A DNA stretch of 64,000 bases from Tetrapyrgos nigripes. Taxonomy: Eukaryota; Basidiomycota; Agaricomycetes; Agaricales; Campanellaceae. The notes below the pieces were generated by a model. The model was not told the DNA's origin and did no database searches. It worked only from the letters and a program-made list of their open reading frames with translations. Below are positions 13,683 through 26,296 of the stretch, piece after piece. Position 1 is the stretch's first letter; each line of letters begins with the position of its first letter. The DNA lies in assembly GCA_013368315.1 (NCBI GenBank), contig JAACJM010000036.1, forward strand, positions 124,001-188,000, written 5' to 3'. The position numbers and the translations under genes were made by a program.

Positions 13683-15252
13683 GTCTGGACGGGAGGGGTG
13701 GGTAAGGAAGAATGAAGGCTAATGGAACTTTGAGCACACCTGACTTTTAAGATACCTGCGAGCGCTCCCCAGGGTCTTATTACAGTATGTGACCTAAAAG
13801 TCCGGCTGACCGAAGATCCCGACATATTGAGAGACCAAGAGGCACGAAGTTCTGATGGGCGAAGAAAGTTCAGAATTCTATGTGGGAGCTGCAGTGATAC
13901 TTTCATAAAGCCGCGGCCGCATTGCAGACGACTCTACTAGCACAATTGTTGATAGTAAGCTCGAGGTAAGTAAGTACCGCCACTGGTTTGATTGACCCTT
14001 GACATGTGTTGACATAAAGTATCTGAAAAAAATGGACACAAAGTTGAAAGAGTATGTATGCCCGAATGCTCAATTTCTTCGTGGTAAAAAGGTGAGAGTA
14101 GCCGTATGTGTAGAGTATTCATTGCGCGATAGAGACGAGAGGAGGAGAGGAACGAAGAAAAAAGTGACGCGTTGCGCCCGGGGCCGCGGCATGTCTACTA
14201 GTATCTCCACGTTGCTTCCACGTTGTTTCCACGCTTTCGACGCATCTCTTTAAACTTTAAGCTTTTTGACCTATTGTTCGCTGCTACTTGAAGACACTAT
14301 GTAAGTACTGAGACACTTGAAGACACTATGTAAGTACTGAGACGGCAAGACCCTGAATTTGGACAACGAATGTACTACTTCCCCAATGATTTTCGACTTT
14401 CCACAGGGAAGATGATAATAACGACTGTCAGCTCCCCTGGCTCTGAAATTAATCATAGAGCTATGTAGCAGTAACTTACGAGAGGTGATAAATTTCTCCT
14501 CACTAGTACTTGAATTTGACATATTGAGGACATTATGACGTAACACTCTCGAGCTAACTTCCTTTGCGCCACCTTGAGTAAGTGGAGTGCGCGAAGACCT
14601 CGCGATCGAGCTTTCTTGAAGCTTTCTGAAGCTTTCTTCGCCCTGAGCAGGTACAACCGAATCTGATGGAAGGCTCGGTCGAACTGCGTTCCAGCAATGT
14701 TCTCCAGTCATCCAACTCGACATCTAGTTCCATGTTTTCTTCTTTAACTTAAATTCTGATCCATTTCAGCACGTCAAGACCGCAGACCGTTCATAGAGCG
14801 ATGCTGCTCCCTGTAACTTGAATCGCTTTAAGCTTGATCCAGGTTCAATAGATATAAAGCATCGTACACTATACCAAGGTAGCGTTGTGTGCTGAATGAT
14901 CGACACAGTGATTGGAGTAGCGAGAATCGTGGGCAGAATTAATCCACAGAGTTTCCAATTCCAAAGATGGGAGACAGTTGTCCACGAGAGTAGAAGACCT
15001 TACATTAAAATTAAATGAAAAATGCTTATCACTGGATTAGGATCTCCACGTTCGTCGGCCAGATTCTCTGTGTACTACGTAGACAAAATTCTGACGATCA
15101 GAAAATGGACGCTACGGGGCGCCCATAACTCAGAGAGAGCTGACACACGAATGACAAGGAGATGAATAATGTAGTAATAAGGGATACCAGCTACTATAAT
15201 TCACCCTTACGCCCAATTGCACCCTTTGTACCTGCTAATGTCGTCGGCATTG
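13683..15252. other. Intergenic region
   Basis: No frame has a recognisable domain; the longest (14271-14723, minus) is probably chance. The P450 promoter and a two-copy 29-bp repeat fall here. A short GC-rich patch near 14168-14190 interrupts otherwise AT-rich DNA. Confidence 0.45.
14286..14343. repeat. 29-bp perfect tandem duplication
   Basis: Two adjacent identical 29-bp units begin ACTTGAAGACACTATG and end GTACTGAGAC (14286-14314 and 14315-14343). The perfect match suggests a recent event. Confidence 0.92.
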
Positions 15253-15679
15253 TCATAATATGTATTCCAAACTTGAAACACTGTCATCGACAGCATCTGT
15301 CTCGGGTCTGGATTTACGGTTTGACAAGGGTGTGCTGATGCAACGGTAGTATCCTTGTATCAGACCAATCTGCGTATCCATTTTGTGTAGTCTCAGCGTG
15401 CCAGCAAGGACCATGGAAATAAAACTTCCAATCCAGAGTGCCCGCCAGGTAGTCCAGTACGTGTTGGGGTATGAGAGTATCAGACGTCGCACTGGCAGAG
15501 AAATCTGCTTGTTTTTGAATCCGGAAAAGAGTGTGTAATGAATCCACTGCAGGGCTGTCGAGATAACGCTCGGTGGGCATGTACATTGTAGACGTTGTGT
15601 AGACGAAGTGGCTAGATTCCGGTATTACCCGAACGGAGCTTGAATCCTTCGGGCACGTCGTCCTTGTCGTCGACCGCAA
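15253..15679 (-). mobile_element. Probable Ty1/copia polyprotein relic
   Basis: Two overlapping frames on the minus strand, shifted relative to each other, contain HVLDYLAGTLDWKFYFHG followed by TTQNGYADWSD. This resembles the end of copia reverse transcriptase and the start of RNase H (RYLKGT...GYSDADW-like pattern). The short length, absence of LTRs and lack of other pol motifs point to an inactive fragment. The assignment rests on pattern memory only. Confidence 0.35.
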
Positions 15680-15893
15680 CGCCCTCTTCTTTTCTTGTCC
15701 TGGATTGTCTATGAACCGAATATTCTCAAAAATACTGTCATCATCTGCACTTGACCCACCGTCATTGTGGATAATGCGATGAACAAGTTATGACGTTTAT
15801 CGTTCGGTCAACTTGGCTCACCATCCTTCTCCAACGTATCATGAGCATATATAAGCCATCCAGCATGGGGTACCCTGCTCAAGCATTTTTATC

Positions 15894-17182
15894 ATGTCCT
15901 CCGAACAATACCCAGTAGAACTTTTCACCAAACACTTCACCTCACCCGATGACAAGGTCAAGCAAGAAGTGGACAAGCAGAACAAACCGGAAGGCCGACC
16001 CGGAGGGCAGGCCCAATTCGAGCGGAAGCCCATAGATGACATCTATGCCGATGGAAAGCCTTGTAGGTTGTCCTTGAGATTTCGCGTACTGGCTTTCTGA
16101 CCGAGGACAGATAAGGGAAGTGGGAAGTTGGAAGGAAAAGTAGCTTGGATCTCTGGAGGTGATAGTGTGAGTTATTGTTGACTATATTCGCATTTTTCTT
16201 CGCTAAAGCACCCTTTTCTGGTATAGGGTATTGGTCGGGCGACTGCCATCCTTTTCGCCCTGGAAGGTGCAGACAACATGATTGTCTACGTCCCGAAGGA
16301 GCAAAAAGATGCTGAGGACGTCCGAGACTATATGTATGTGCATTATGATGCTTCGTTAGAACCTAGTACCAATGTCTGCTTTGTTCCATAGCTCCAAGAA
16401 GACCAATGGGCAACGCAAAGGTGAGCTTCTACATCAGAGGTTACCGAAACAGCGCTGAAGCAATCTCCTCTAGTTCACCTCTTTGCTACCGATCTCAAAT
16501 CCGAAGCCGAATGCAAACGCTCCATCGATGAGTGCATCAAGACCTTTGGCCGTCTCGACATCCTCGTCAACAATTCTGCTCAACAACTCGAGAACCACGA
16601 CATCCTCACTCATGACTCGAAACAATGGGAAGACACCTTCCAGCTCAACATACATTCGTTCTATTACACCGTTAAAGCTGCTCTACCGCACATGAAGAAA
16701 GGCAGCTCCATTATCAATATGGCTTCGATAAACGCGTTTATTGGACGACCGGATTTGTTGGACTACACTTCTACCAAGGGAGCCATCGTCAGTTTCACGC
16801 GGGGTTTGAGCAACCAGATTGTAACAGAGAAACAGATCAGGGTCAATGGTGCGTTGTATTCTTTCTTTTTTCTCCTGCCAGTCTCACTAGTACTGACTGG
16901 GTATAAACCAGCCATTGCTCCTGGTCCCATTTGGACGCCACTCGTGCCATCAACATTCAGTAAAGAGAATGTCTCTCAATTCGACAGTACGCCCCTCGGT
17001 CGGCCCGGTCATCCTGTCGAGGTTGCGACTTGCTGTGTATTTTTAGCTAGTGAGGATTCCTCATTTATCTCAGGGAATGTGGTGAGTGGACCTTGATTAC
17101 CTCCTACCCATTTTTCTCGATGGCCTCTGACGTTGCTCTCTTTGTCTAGATTCACCCTAACGGTGGTGTAGTAATCAGTTAG
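15894..17182 (+). CDS. SDR oxidoreductase, glucose dehydrogenase-like subgroup, seven exons
   Basis: Exons 15894-16062, 16111-16166, 16227-16333, 16392-16420, 16474-16848, 16912-17081 and 17150-17182 give 312 residues. The N-terminal lead (QNKPEGRPGGQAQFERKP) precedes a core with the cofactor loop GGDSGIGRA, NNSA in the NNAG position, catalytic Ser in INMASINAF, YTSTK (catalytic Tyr/Lys), PGPIWTPL, and the ending ISGNVIHPNGG. The extended N-terminus and this motif set are typical of the YhdF/glucose-1-dehydrogenase-like SDRs often annotated as general stress proteins. NNSA in place of NNAG occurs in that subgroup. Substrate is not deducible. The 29-bp fourth exon is unusually small but needed for the frame. 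Confidence 0.9.
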
Positions 17183-17658
17183 ATTTTGACGTTGTATGGC
17201 AAGAAGAAGACGAAGAATACTTTTGTATCATATGAATACTTCAGCTAATAGATCGCATTGAACTCAACGCCGTCAACGTATGACGATACTCCAACAACTC
17301 CAACAAACGACCTCTCCGTTGCCAACCCGGTCCCTTCCCTCTGACGACGGAGATTGATGCCGTTATGACCCCTTCCCAGACGAGTGGAGCCGAATCTTTT
17401 ATAAGAAACGATCTATTTTCTCTTCCTCTTTCAACCTTCCTCTTTACCCTTTTCCATTAACGTCCCCTGCGCTCCGCAGCATATTTCTTGACCCCATAAT
17501 CAGAGATTGTGGGCCTTGTTTAACGTTCTTTCCTTGCTCTTCTTTTCCTGTCCTGTCTTTACAAGCTAGCTGCTCTCGACGACTTTCCCATTTTCTTCTG
17601 ACTTCCAAGCCCGGCACTCTTCGATTTGTTGGAAACAAGGCTCTACTAATAAAAGAAG
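17183..17658 (+). promoter_or_regulatory. Upstream region of the GH16 gene
   Basis: No gene. The last 250 bases are pyrimidine-rich (CTCTTCCTCTTTC-type tracts), as is common in fungal promoters. A TATA-like TTTTATAAG lies at about 17397. No specific operator was recognised. Confidence 0.35.
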
Positions 17659-19342
17659 ATGCGATCCTTCACAACAACCTTTGCAACTACTGTATCGGTT
17701 GCCTCGGCAGTATGGCAACTAGCAAATCTTGGTGGAGTGGAAGCCACATCCTACAACTTGGTCAAGGGGTATGAGGGATCTACGTTCTTTGATGATTGGG
17801 ATTTCTATGGAAGTTGTACGTTTGTCTTTTATCTTTCAATAGATCTGATTGTATTATTGACTGACTCTTTTCTTCGTAGTCGACAACCTGACCAATGGAG
17901 ACGCCATGTACGTCTCTTTCTTCCTTCTCTTTCTGTCCGTTTTACTCACACCATTGTTGTCTTCACCTCTGACCCTTCTTCATCCTCGGCTCAATTCATC
18001 CTCTTCACTCTAAAAATAACTAGCTTCGTAACCTCCGATGTCGCCGCCTCTTCTAAACTCGCCTACGTCGATTCCACTACAAACCGAGCCATCATCAAAG
18101 TAGACAACACTTCCACTGTCCCGTTTAACGAAAAACGCAACACGGTGCGGATAGCTTCGAAAGAGTTGTATAATGTTGGGAGTGTCTGGATAGCGGATAT
18201 GTATCATGTTCCTTATGGTGTAAGTGTTTCTTTCATTTCCTTTCTTCACAGCGCAATCCCATGTTTCTTTGTTTCTATTTTTTAATCAATCACTTGGATC
18301 GTCTAACAACCATTCCTCACACAGTGCTCAGTCTGGCCTGCATTGTGAGCTCACATCATTTCCGTTCCCCTCCTCTCCGCGCTCACTGATTGTTTTCTTT
18401 CGGTCTATCTCAGCTGGTCGCAAGCTCCTCATTGGCCCAATGGAGGGTGAGTGCTTACCTGTTTACACTGCTTCCTATTCTTACTGACGCCAATACAAAC
18501 AAATCTACAGTGAAATAGACACCTTTGAAGGCGTCAATCAAGTCACAATGAATCAAATGGGTTTGCACACCACCGAAGGTTGCACCCAAGTCAACCCAAT
18601 CCAAACATCCTCATTGGTCAATTCGACGGACTGTAATTTCCAGACAAACTCTAATGAGGGCTGTATCGTCACCAACCCGACGACGAAATCGTATGGAGCT
18701 GATTTTGCAGCGGCCGGTGGAGGGGTGTTTGTTACTGAGATGGCGGAGAGTGGGATTTCGTGAGTGTCACCCTTTCTCTCTATGGGTGATATAGTAATCT
18801 GAACGTCTACCTATTTCGTTCTGCTCTTCAGTGTATGGTTCTTCTCTCGCTCAGACATTCCAACCTCCATTTCGGCCAAGGCAGAATCGATAGATACTTC
18901 TACGCTCGGAGAGCCTGTTGGAAACTGGCCGAACGATGGATGCAATGTTGACAAATTCTTTGGTGCCCAAAACTTAATCTTTGATATCACACTTTGCGGA
19001 GGTTAGTGCATCTTCTTCGTGCTGTTGTCCTGGGGCTGACTAAATCTCTTCACCACTCGTTTCCTTGTCCCGTTCGTTCACACAGATTTCGCGGGAGCTC
19101 CTTCTGTCTTTGCAGAGACCTGCCCAGGAACCTGCTACCCTGACTATGTCGTTGGGAATGGTTCAAACTACGCTAATGCGTATTTTGAAGTTGATTATGT
19201 TCGCGTGTTCAGCAATAGCCCTGGTGTGACCAATGCAGTAGCTTCTGAAAATGGGGCTCTTGCTTCGGCTTGGAGGACGATTTCTTTCTGGACAGCAGGC
19301 GCTGGCGTCTTGGCTGTACTTGCTGCGTGGAACGTGGTATAA
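17659..19342 (+). CDS. GH16 family glucanase, secreted and probably membrane/GPI-anchored, eight exons
   Basis: Exons 17659-17815, 17880-17907, 18024-18219, 18325-18344, 18414-18446, 18511-18759, 18832-19001 and 19086-19342 give 369 residues. The start MRSFTTTFATTVSVASAVWQ is a likely signal peptide. The catalytic signature GGEIDTFEGVN (GExDxxE-type, with nucleophile and acid/base Glu) is assembled across an intron and follows CSVWPAFWS. FEVDYVRVFS closes the fold. The C-terminus (TISFWTAGAGVLAVLAAWNVV, preceded by small residues) is hydrophobic and could be a GPI signal or membrane anchor. Family members cleave or remodel beta-1,3(4)-glucans; a wall or extracellular role is inferred. Two exons (20 and 28 bp) are tiny. 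It follows the SDR on the same strand with its own promoter. Confidence 0.92.
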
Positions 19343-19816
19343 TGGGACTGTAGCTAGTGAAAAGGGCTGTACCTACAAATTGCTGCGCATAATGGACAGA
19401 TTAAAGAAACGCATGATAACTATAAGAGATCTACACAGTGAAGTCGATAATGATGGAGCCGCGGTGGTGTTCACTACACCTCTAAGAGCTCGTTTATGGG
19501 TTACCCGCGGGTTGAGTAAACCTTAGCTTAACCACGGGTCAGCCAGTGGGCAATCCGAAGGCGAAACTGTCGACGGTTTGAGACTGTCAACTAAGCTCGG
19601 CGGCAACGTTCCTAAATGAGCTCTTCCGCCTATTGAGTAACTGGCTTCTTTTTGATGATGATAGTGCCCATGAGCTGACAGCGGGACACAAAACGCGGGT
19701 TGACTGTCGGTAACTGGTCTGTAACCCGTGGGCCTTTAAACCGTGGTTGGTCCCTTGGGAATGATACGCTCTTCTTTCCTCAATCTCCACCTTGCCTCCA
19801 CCACCTCTGCATCGTG
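19343..19816. other. Intergenic, GH16 to F-box gene
   Basis: No gene seen. The plus strand is open into the F-box start, but the residues before the chosen Met lack family features. Confidence 0.4.
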
Positions 19817-21760
19817 ATGCTTTCCTTCCCCAACGAACTGCTAGAAGAAATCATTCAGAACGTAAGTACAAACCATCATGGAGGAGGAGGGATATAACTC
19901 AGTCTGACGTGACTGGGATGACTAATAGATCGAGAGGTTGCAAGACAAAAAGAATCTGCGAGTAACCTGCTCCAGACTAGCACTCGCTGCTCGCCCACAT
20001 GTACTCAAAGAACTCACACTGAATATTCACTACCGCCATCTGGATTCAGGGCTTAGCTTGCTTGAAGCGCTTGCGACGCCGAGAAACGTCTACTCGTCAA
20101 ATATCAAAACACTCCATATTCATTCTCTGTCACCCTCTTTTTACCCTGATCCTCATCTTGAAGTGGATCAAACACACATGCGTGTATTAGCAAAAGGATG
20201 GATATTTGGGGAGATAAGCCTGAAGAACATAAGCAGATTTCTGCATTCCTGAAGCCAGCGTTGGGATCTCTGGAGCATCTGGAGGCTTTTAGGTATGTCA
20301 GGTACGCCTCCATGTACTTGGAAATGCTAATTACAGTGAGTTTAGATGGCGCTGGCATCCCAAAGATTCCATATGGACGTTGAAAGCAGTCATGCCATTA
20401 TTGTCGTCCCTTCGATGCCTTCAAGATGTCGAATTTGATTTCGCTTTACTACATTCTGGCTCTGCCGTCCTGCCACGGGCTCCCAATTTTCCTTTCCCAG
20501 ACCTCCTGAACCTCAAATCTCTATCCTTGACCGTTTCTCCGGATGAGTCAGTTTACAGAAACGTCTCCGGATCCGTGTCCGTCGTCTCAGCTCTGGGAAA
20601 CTACCTCTTGTCTCTTTCCAAATCTCTCTCAGCTCTACATCTCGATAGTGGTCCAGGGAATTCTCATTGGCCTCATCGTCTCGATTTCAACAGCCTGGAA
20701 ACATCCCTGCGTTTCTCCATTACCGAATTGAGCTTGGCTGGTTCACCGTCCGAGATTCTTCAAATTGCGGAGATCCCTCTACTTTTCCCCAACCTTACGT
20801 CCCTAAAACTGCGCTCTCATCACGGAATTCCTGATGATACATTGACGACGCTTTTCTCTACTCTCACTGCGAAGCAGATCCGTTTACGGTGTCTGGCTTT
20901 AGATTGTACGGCAGTGCCTGCATTGGATTATATCGAGTCTTATGCCGGCTTGGAGACCCTATCTCTGCGGTGCTCCGTCCCATACTTCAACCGATACGCA
21001 TATAACGACGAGGCGGATCGGTTCTATCAAAGAATATTACCTTTACACCAGGAGACCCTCATTAGTCTGGACATTCGGACAAAATTCGAGAGTCGATGGT
21101 GCTTTGGGAAACACAACGTCGATGCTATCAGTAACTGCATGGGCCTTCAAGAGTTGTATGTCTGCGTGAACCATAAAGGACTGCCAGCTGCGTCAGGATC
21201 TCGCCATGATAACATTGTAAGTTTTGTTTTCTAGCTATTACGGAGTTATTTTTCCTCAGCTTTTCTTCAGATCTACCACGCGCTAAATCTCGATCCAGCT
21301 GTAAGAATCATTTTCTGCGATAGTGGGCTTTACTCATCCGATGACTGTCTAGCAACTACTTCTGGAAATGATATACTTCAGCTTGTTGCAAATTACTACA
21401 CTTCGCGTAGATTCTGCACGCGATTACACATATGACAGCCACTTCAGTGACCTCTTAACAGAGGGCAGGCTGCGGTCTCAAGGCATACGAAGCTCTATAC
21501 GATCTTCTTTTAAGGAATTCTTAACGGACAGTAGCTCGGTGTCAAATGACTTCGATGTTTTGAAATGGGTCAGGATATATGTAGGAGACGAACGGCTCGA
21601 CTTGGATACTGCCCTCGAAAGGGGAGAACAACTAAATCCTGTTCCATCCAAAGGCGCAGAAGAACATCCAAGTCAAAGCTCTTCTCGTATTAAGAAAAAG
21701 AGTTTAGCTTCAGCTATCAAAGCCGTGAAAGGGAGGTTCCATCGAGCCATTGCCACGTAA
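19817..21760 (+). CDS. F-box/leucine-rich-repeat-like protein
   Basis: A six-exon model (19817-19861, 19929-20128, 20191-20292, 20346-21216, 21271-21300, 21353-21760) gives 551 residues in frame. The N-terminus MLSFPNELLEEIIQN spliced to IERLQDKKNLRVTCSRLAL is a typical fungal F-box, the Skp1-binding part of SCF ubiquitin ligases. The rest has loose leucine-rich repeats (LLNLKSLSLTV, LFPNLTSLKLRSHHG, YAGLETLSLRC). The tail is basic (SRIKKKSLASAIKAVKGR). The intron at 20129-20190 is the least certain: it restores frame between LHIHSL and KRMDIWGDKPEEHKQ. Without it a frameshift must be assumed. Such F-box genes are greatly expanded in Agaricomycetes and their targets are mostly unknown. Confidence 0.75.
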
Positions 21761-23084
21761 TAGACTGCTCCTTGTAATATGAATGTAGTTAGAACTAGTT
21801 TGAAACATCACTGCGAAACAAGATAGTTGTATTTTTCCCAAATTGCCTCGCTGAAGTTATCGAAGGTCAAGGAAAAGAAGGTGGCTGTGGCAGGGCTGAC
21901 CAATATAAACTGGCTTAATTGCAACTTGCCCGCTACATACCTCCTGCAGCTCCCCATGAACCACTCCTCTTCTTTCCAATTCTTAGATCTCCAGTTAGGC
22001 TCGGACTATTTCCATCGATATTCAGGCATTTGACGTTTACAAGCGGTGGCGCATCCTGTTTCTGTCATACTAGGATAGCAGAGGTTCGGTCTTCGAGGGA
22101 AAGACCAGGCGTGCCCTGAAGGGATAATTGTGGAATTTCTGGAAGTTATGCTTTGGTACGTGTCATCATATTTTTGGCACTTGAGAGCTGGCTAACCTCA
22201 AGTGTAGTGAATCGTTGCCCACACGGTGACGGTGGTGGCTTGGTTTGCGCCTCTCGTTCAACATCGTCTTCAATTCAATACCCAGGCGGTCCCTATTCAA
22301 GCCACTCTTCTCCAGCACGGAGGATATGCAAGGACGAGGCGTCCATATCACACTCTTAGGCTGCATTTCTGCCAAAATCCAGCATTGTTGACGTGTATAT
22401 ACGGCGTTGCGCCTGTTTTCGGATACACAATTCTACGTCGCCACTGGTTGTATAAAAGTCTGTGCTCTGTCTTCCTCAATGATCGTCGATATCAGCCTCA
22501 CTAGTGCTCTGTCATTTAACTGTAGCTGTTGCTTAATAGTGTCATGATTATGCATGGTCTGTCACATTACTCCTGTCCGAGTTTGTCCAATGTCGTAGGA
22601 CTGCAGTTTGCAGCCCACCTTTGACGACCTTCATTCGGGATTGTTCTACATCCGACGACATAATAGTGGCCATGCACTGTGGTCCTATTCACAATTTGGA
22701 AAATCAGGGCTCGTTCAAAGAGTAATTTCGGGTCTTTCGGACCGTAATAGGACCGTTGGCCATGAGGATCCCATGCCTCCTCCATGCTCCAGTCGCGCAA
22801 AACGTGCTCTCTGTGTGCAAAGGTATAGCCTCAGCTCGCCACTGTAACTTCCCAATTGAAAAACTCTAAAATAATCTGGGGTTATGAACAGTGAAATCCA
22901 AGATTGTTCCGACAGTAGCGCTGTCAACCGCTCAGAAAACGATTTCACCTCATCAGACTTGCAGATCATTGAACCTGCTCAAAAAGGCCACTTTTAAAGC
23001 CGCTGAACGCATGCTATATCGTTTAAATTAGACTATAACTAGCAAGAAGTGCCCATAAAGCCCAGTTCGATCCCAAGCCATACC
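21761..23084. other. Intergenic region
   Basis: Several frames of 60-90 residues occur on both strands, none with a recognisable motif or conserved splice partner. No repeat of this segment was seen elsewhere in the window. Confidence 0.4.
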
Positions 23085-23700
23085 ATGTCAACACCCTCAT
23101 ACGAACAGACGTTGTGGCCCGACGAGATCCCTGGGTCCACCGAAATTATTTTGTCCCATAATCTCCTGAACAATGCTCGACATTATCCCTTGGATAGCCC
23201 ATCAACGCTACCCAAGAGATACAACCTCGCAAATTGTCTGTACGAGTACGTCTCTCCATCCCGATTCGTTTCCTCTTGCCACTGAGTCAATCCGTAGCAT
23301 TGAAGAAGCTATAATCACCATGAACGGTTCCGAGGTTTATACTGGGCAGGTCATAATCTGATATTCCGTTGGAAACTGCGTCGCCTTAGACATGCCTACG
23401 ATGTACGTGTGCTTAAGTATCTTCTTTCCAGTGGGAACTCACATTCGTCAGGAATACAATCTTGCGAAGGTCAAAGCCAGCTTAGACGGCTCGATACCGC
23501 AACAACTGTTTCAATATCGACCCGGTATTGCAAACGAGGTTGTTGACGAGAAATGCACCTGTAAGGATCTCCAGAAATGTCAAGGTCATCGAAGACCCGT
23601 TGTGGAGATTCTGGAACCTTCAAATTTGTATGTTCCTTGTAGAGAAGGTTGCTTGATGCCTGCAGAGTGGATGGCAAAGAAATTACAGCAGCCCTGGTGA
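23085..23700 (+). pseudogene. Family A copy 1 (A1), frameshifted
   Basis: Three exons can be matched to family A: 23085-23245 (ILSHNLLNNARHYPLDSPST), 23298-23402 and 23452-23700 (YNLAKVKASLDGSIP, then CTCKDLQKCQGHRRP and SNLYVPCREGCLMPAEWM). Intron positions agree with copies A2 and A3. Exon 2 begins in frame as IEEAIITMNGSE but only reaches the conserved NLIFRWKLRRLRHAYD after a one-base shift. The exon is 105 bp where the frame demands 106. This is a recent single-base loss or a sequencing error. No function is known for the family. The conserved CxCx5C and CxxxC could bind metal (inference). Confidence 0.6.
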
Positions 23701-24696
23701 GTACATCACTACAACGTGTTCTAAAATCACCTACGGAGGACTTAACGAACTCTCAATTTTAAGACGCAATATGATTTCCTCCTAGTCCATGTGCTGAACG
23801 AACCTGATGTCCGAACCTTTGAATTTTTGTTATTCACTGGCGGAATCCAAGAGGGAAGTGTCGATTTAGCCAGGGGCAACCTGTGTTGGCAAAGCTCCCT
23901 GTCAAGCACTGATGGAACCCTTGCCAACTACAAATGAAAGCCTCCTCATCACTTTCCTCAATAACTTAAGATTAATTCTCTATTTAAGATAGATGCGCAA
24001 GGGCCCGTCACTTCATCTACTTCTATGCGTCACCTCCATTTGTATCATGTCCATAGACTGGTCTTGTAATTCAACATAGTGCATGCATCACTGGGGCAAG
24101 GGTCCCTATTCTGATTGAGAAAAGTGTAGGTAAAAGAATGAGAAAAACGAGGCAATTCAGTAACTCAATTGTTTCACTTATCTCACTCTTTTATCACCAC
24201 TTTTCTCAGTCACAGAAGATGCCACTGCCCGGAGTGCATGCGCAGTTCTACTAGTAGAGCATTATCCACTTTACATCGGTAAAGTTTTTCCAACCAGCGG
24301 ATGGACTAATTCGAGTGTAATAATTAGCAGAAGCATCACCGCAGTCAGGAACTCTGAGGTAGTATATAACACGGGTCTGGAGACAATACGAAGCATATGC
24401 TAAGTAACTGACTGTTCACATAAGTATCAATTGTACAAATGGATTCAGTAAATGTATAACTTCTAGGCTATGGATTAATGATGCATTAGCATTCAAAATG
24501 GGAAAAGGGGTCTTTAAATACATGTAAGTTCGTCAATGCGTAGAGGGAACTGCAAGCAGACTCAAGAAATGATTGGCAGTGGGCAGCAGGCAACAGCGAT
24601 GGGTCCAATACTATACAACCATCTCAGACTTCCCGCCAGCAGACGTCAGCGCGTCAACGGCGATGGCGAGATCAAATGTCGGTGTCCAGAACAGCA
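23701..24696. other. Intergenic region between families A and B
   Basis: AT-rich with no recognised gene. Possibly the 3' flank of A1 and, at its end, that of the minus-strand B gene. Confidence 0.4.
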
Positions 24697-25601
24697 TTAA
24701 CTTAAATTATTAACCGCGTCCATCTCGACTACGGGCGACGAGGACGATGGCGCACGGTCTGCAAACTCAAGTTCCGCATGTTCTGTTTGTAATGTCGAAA
24801 TGATGATTGATTGCGAGCCAGTGTATGTCGTGGAGCATATGGAGTGCGTATGCAACGCGACGGTGGGCAGGCCAGTGTCAATAGGCGCCGGTCTTGGTTC
24901 CAAACAGCAGGTACCGTCGGGGTCGATGGAATGCAACGCAACTTCTGGCACAGTTATTTCGACGGAAGATGATGCATAGGTAGCATTGCTAGCCGATGAA
25001 CAAACTGCGTTGCCAGCACTGGATGTTGCAGAGTCAGGGAGAGGGTGCGCATTTTGAGAGAATGACTCGGAGGTGCCAGCAGGCACGATATCCGAAACCG
25101 TACGAGACGATGAGGTAGAAATCTGACTTCGATTTCTCGAAGCAGCTTCAGCTTCTAAAACCTGCGCATGGAAGACGCGAATGAGTGGACAAAAAGGCGT
25201 GATCGGTAGCAGGCGAAGACACATACGAGGGAGCATTCGTGTACCATAGTGTTCCAAAACCATGAGTCGCTCTGCATATCACCGTTCCTGATACGCCGGT
25301 ACAAAATCGCTGCAGAATGATCTTCAAGCTCCAACCTTCCGTACAATCCATCATCCCATTTTTGAGAGAAAGCTTGTGCGTCGATATCGCACTGCGCATG
25401 GAGCCTGGGGTTTTGTCGCACTGTTTGCGCCATTTTGAAGACGCGATAGGCACAGCGAGATTGTGGGTCAAAGACACGGAAGAAGAACTCGAGATAAAGA
25501 TGAAGTTTGGCGGGTAGTCTAACGTATAAAAAAGACATGAGAGCCAAAACCAGAGGAACAAGTGCAAGGAAGGTTTTGAAATCGTCTAGGACGATCGTCA
25601 T
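24697..25601 (-). CDS. Family B protein B1 (279 residues), membrane-anchored, unknown function
   Basis: Exons 25601-25227 and 25161-24697. The first opens with one probable membrane helix (FKTFLALVPLVLALMSFLYV). Then comes the family core: YRVFKMAQTVRQNPRL, an acidic-aromatic AFSQKWDDGLYGRLELED, and SAAILYRRIRNGDMQSDSWF. The exon ends at HECSL and the next begins VLEAEAA, the same CxL|(V/I)LE junction found in the other members. Exon 2 encodes a long Ser/Thr/Ala-rich, probably disordered tail, the longest in the family. Start at 25601 was chosen because it places the helix as in the other copies; an ATG at 25640 is possible. I do not recognise a described domain. This is the only family member on the minus strand. 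Confidence 0.65.
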
Positions 25602-25693
25602 TTCGTCATGTAGAGAAGTTGAGATGAAGGTCAAGCGCAATGAGTGTTCGTGAGGCGAGGGTGCATGCCTTAAGTATTTTAGAGATATTCCAT

Positions 25694-25718
25694 ATTGTAG
25701 ATTGTAGATTGTAGATTG
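25694..25718. repeat. ATTGTAG microsatellite
   Basis: Three and a half units of the 7-mer ATTGTAG, upstream of the B1 gene. Confidence 0.85.
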
Positions 25719-26296
25719 AAAATTTGAGTGAGGCGAACATGAGGAAGGCGGATGGAGGACACAAGTTCGAGGCGTCCGTGGGAAAGAATAGATTAAATCG
25801 ATATCACTGCCTCTTTGAGTACCGTATTTTGAGTACCGTTATTCGGGGCTTCAAAATCACTGCAAGAAATCGAGCATGAAACATACTAGGACCCAACTTA
25901 GCTGTACGACATCATGGGACACCAAGCTATAGTGCCTAAGCCTCGATGTACATAGTTCGTTGAACTTCTTATGCATTCAGGGGCCTCAGGGCTTGCTCAG
26001 GGCGGGAGCTTCTGCGCCTCGGCTGATTTTCAGGACTCCCATTAATAGTAATCGACGGTGTGATAGAAAAAGAAGCCCGGCTTTATATCAATACACTACA
26101 AGGTCCGATTGATTGTCTACTTGCGGGGAAAGCTACGGTACTTTTCACTACTACTATAGTATCCGTAAGACTAGCAATATATTACAAGGGGTGTTGTACA
26201 GCTGAAGAAGTAGCAATGGGAAGGAAGAGAGCAGTGATTAGCATTCGGAAATTTGCCATAATCCTATAGAAACTGGATTCAAGCTGATCGTGAGGA

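Noticed and set aside
1669..17182. Secondary-metabolite cluster formed by the SDRs and the P450
   Set aside because: No core synthase, terpene cyclase or transporter is present, and housekeeping genes lie between them.
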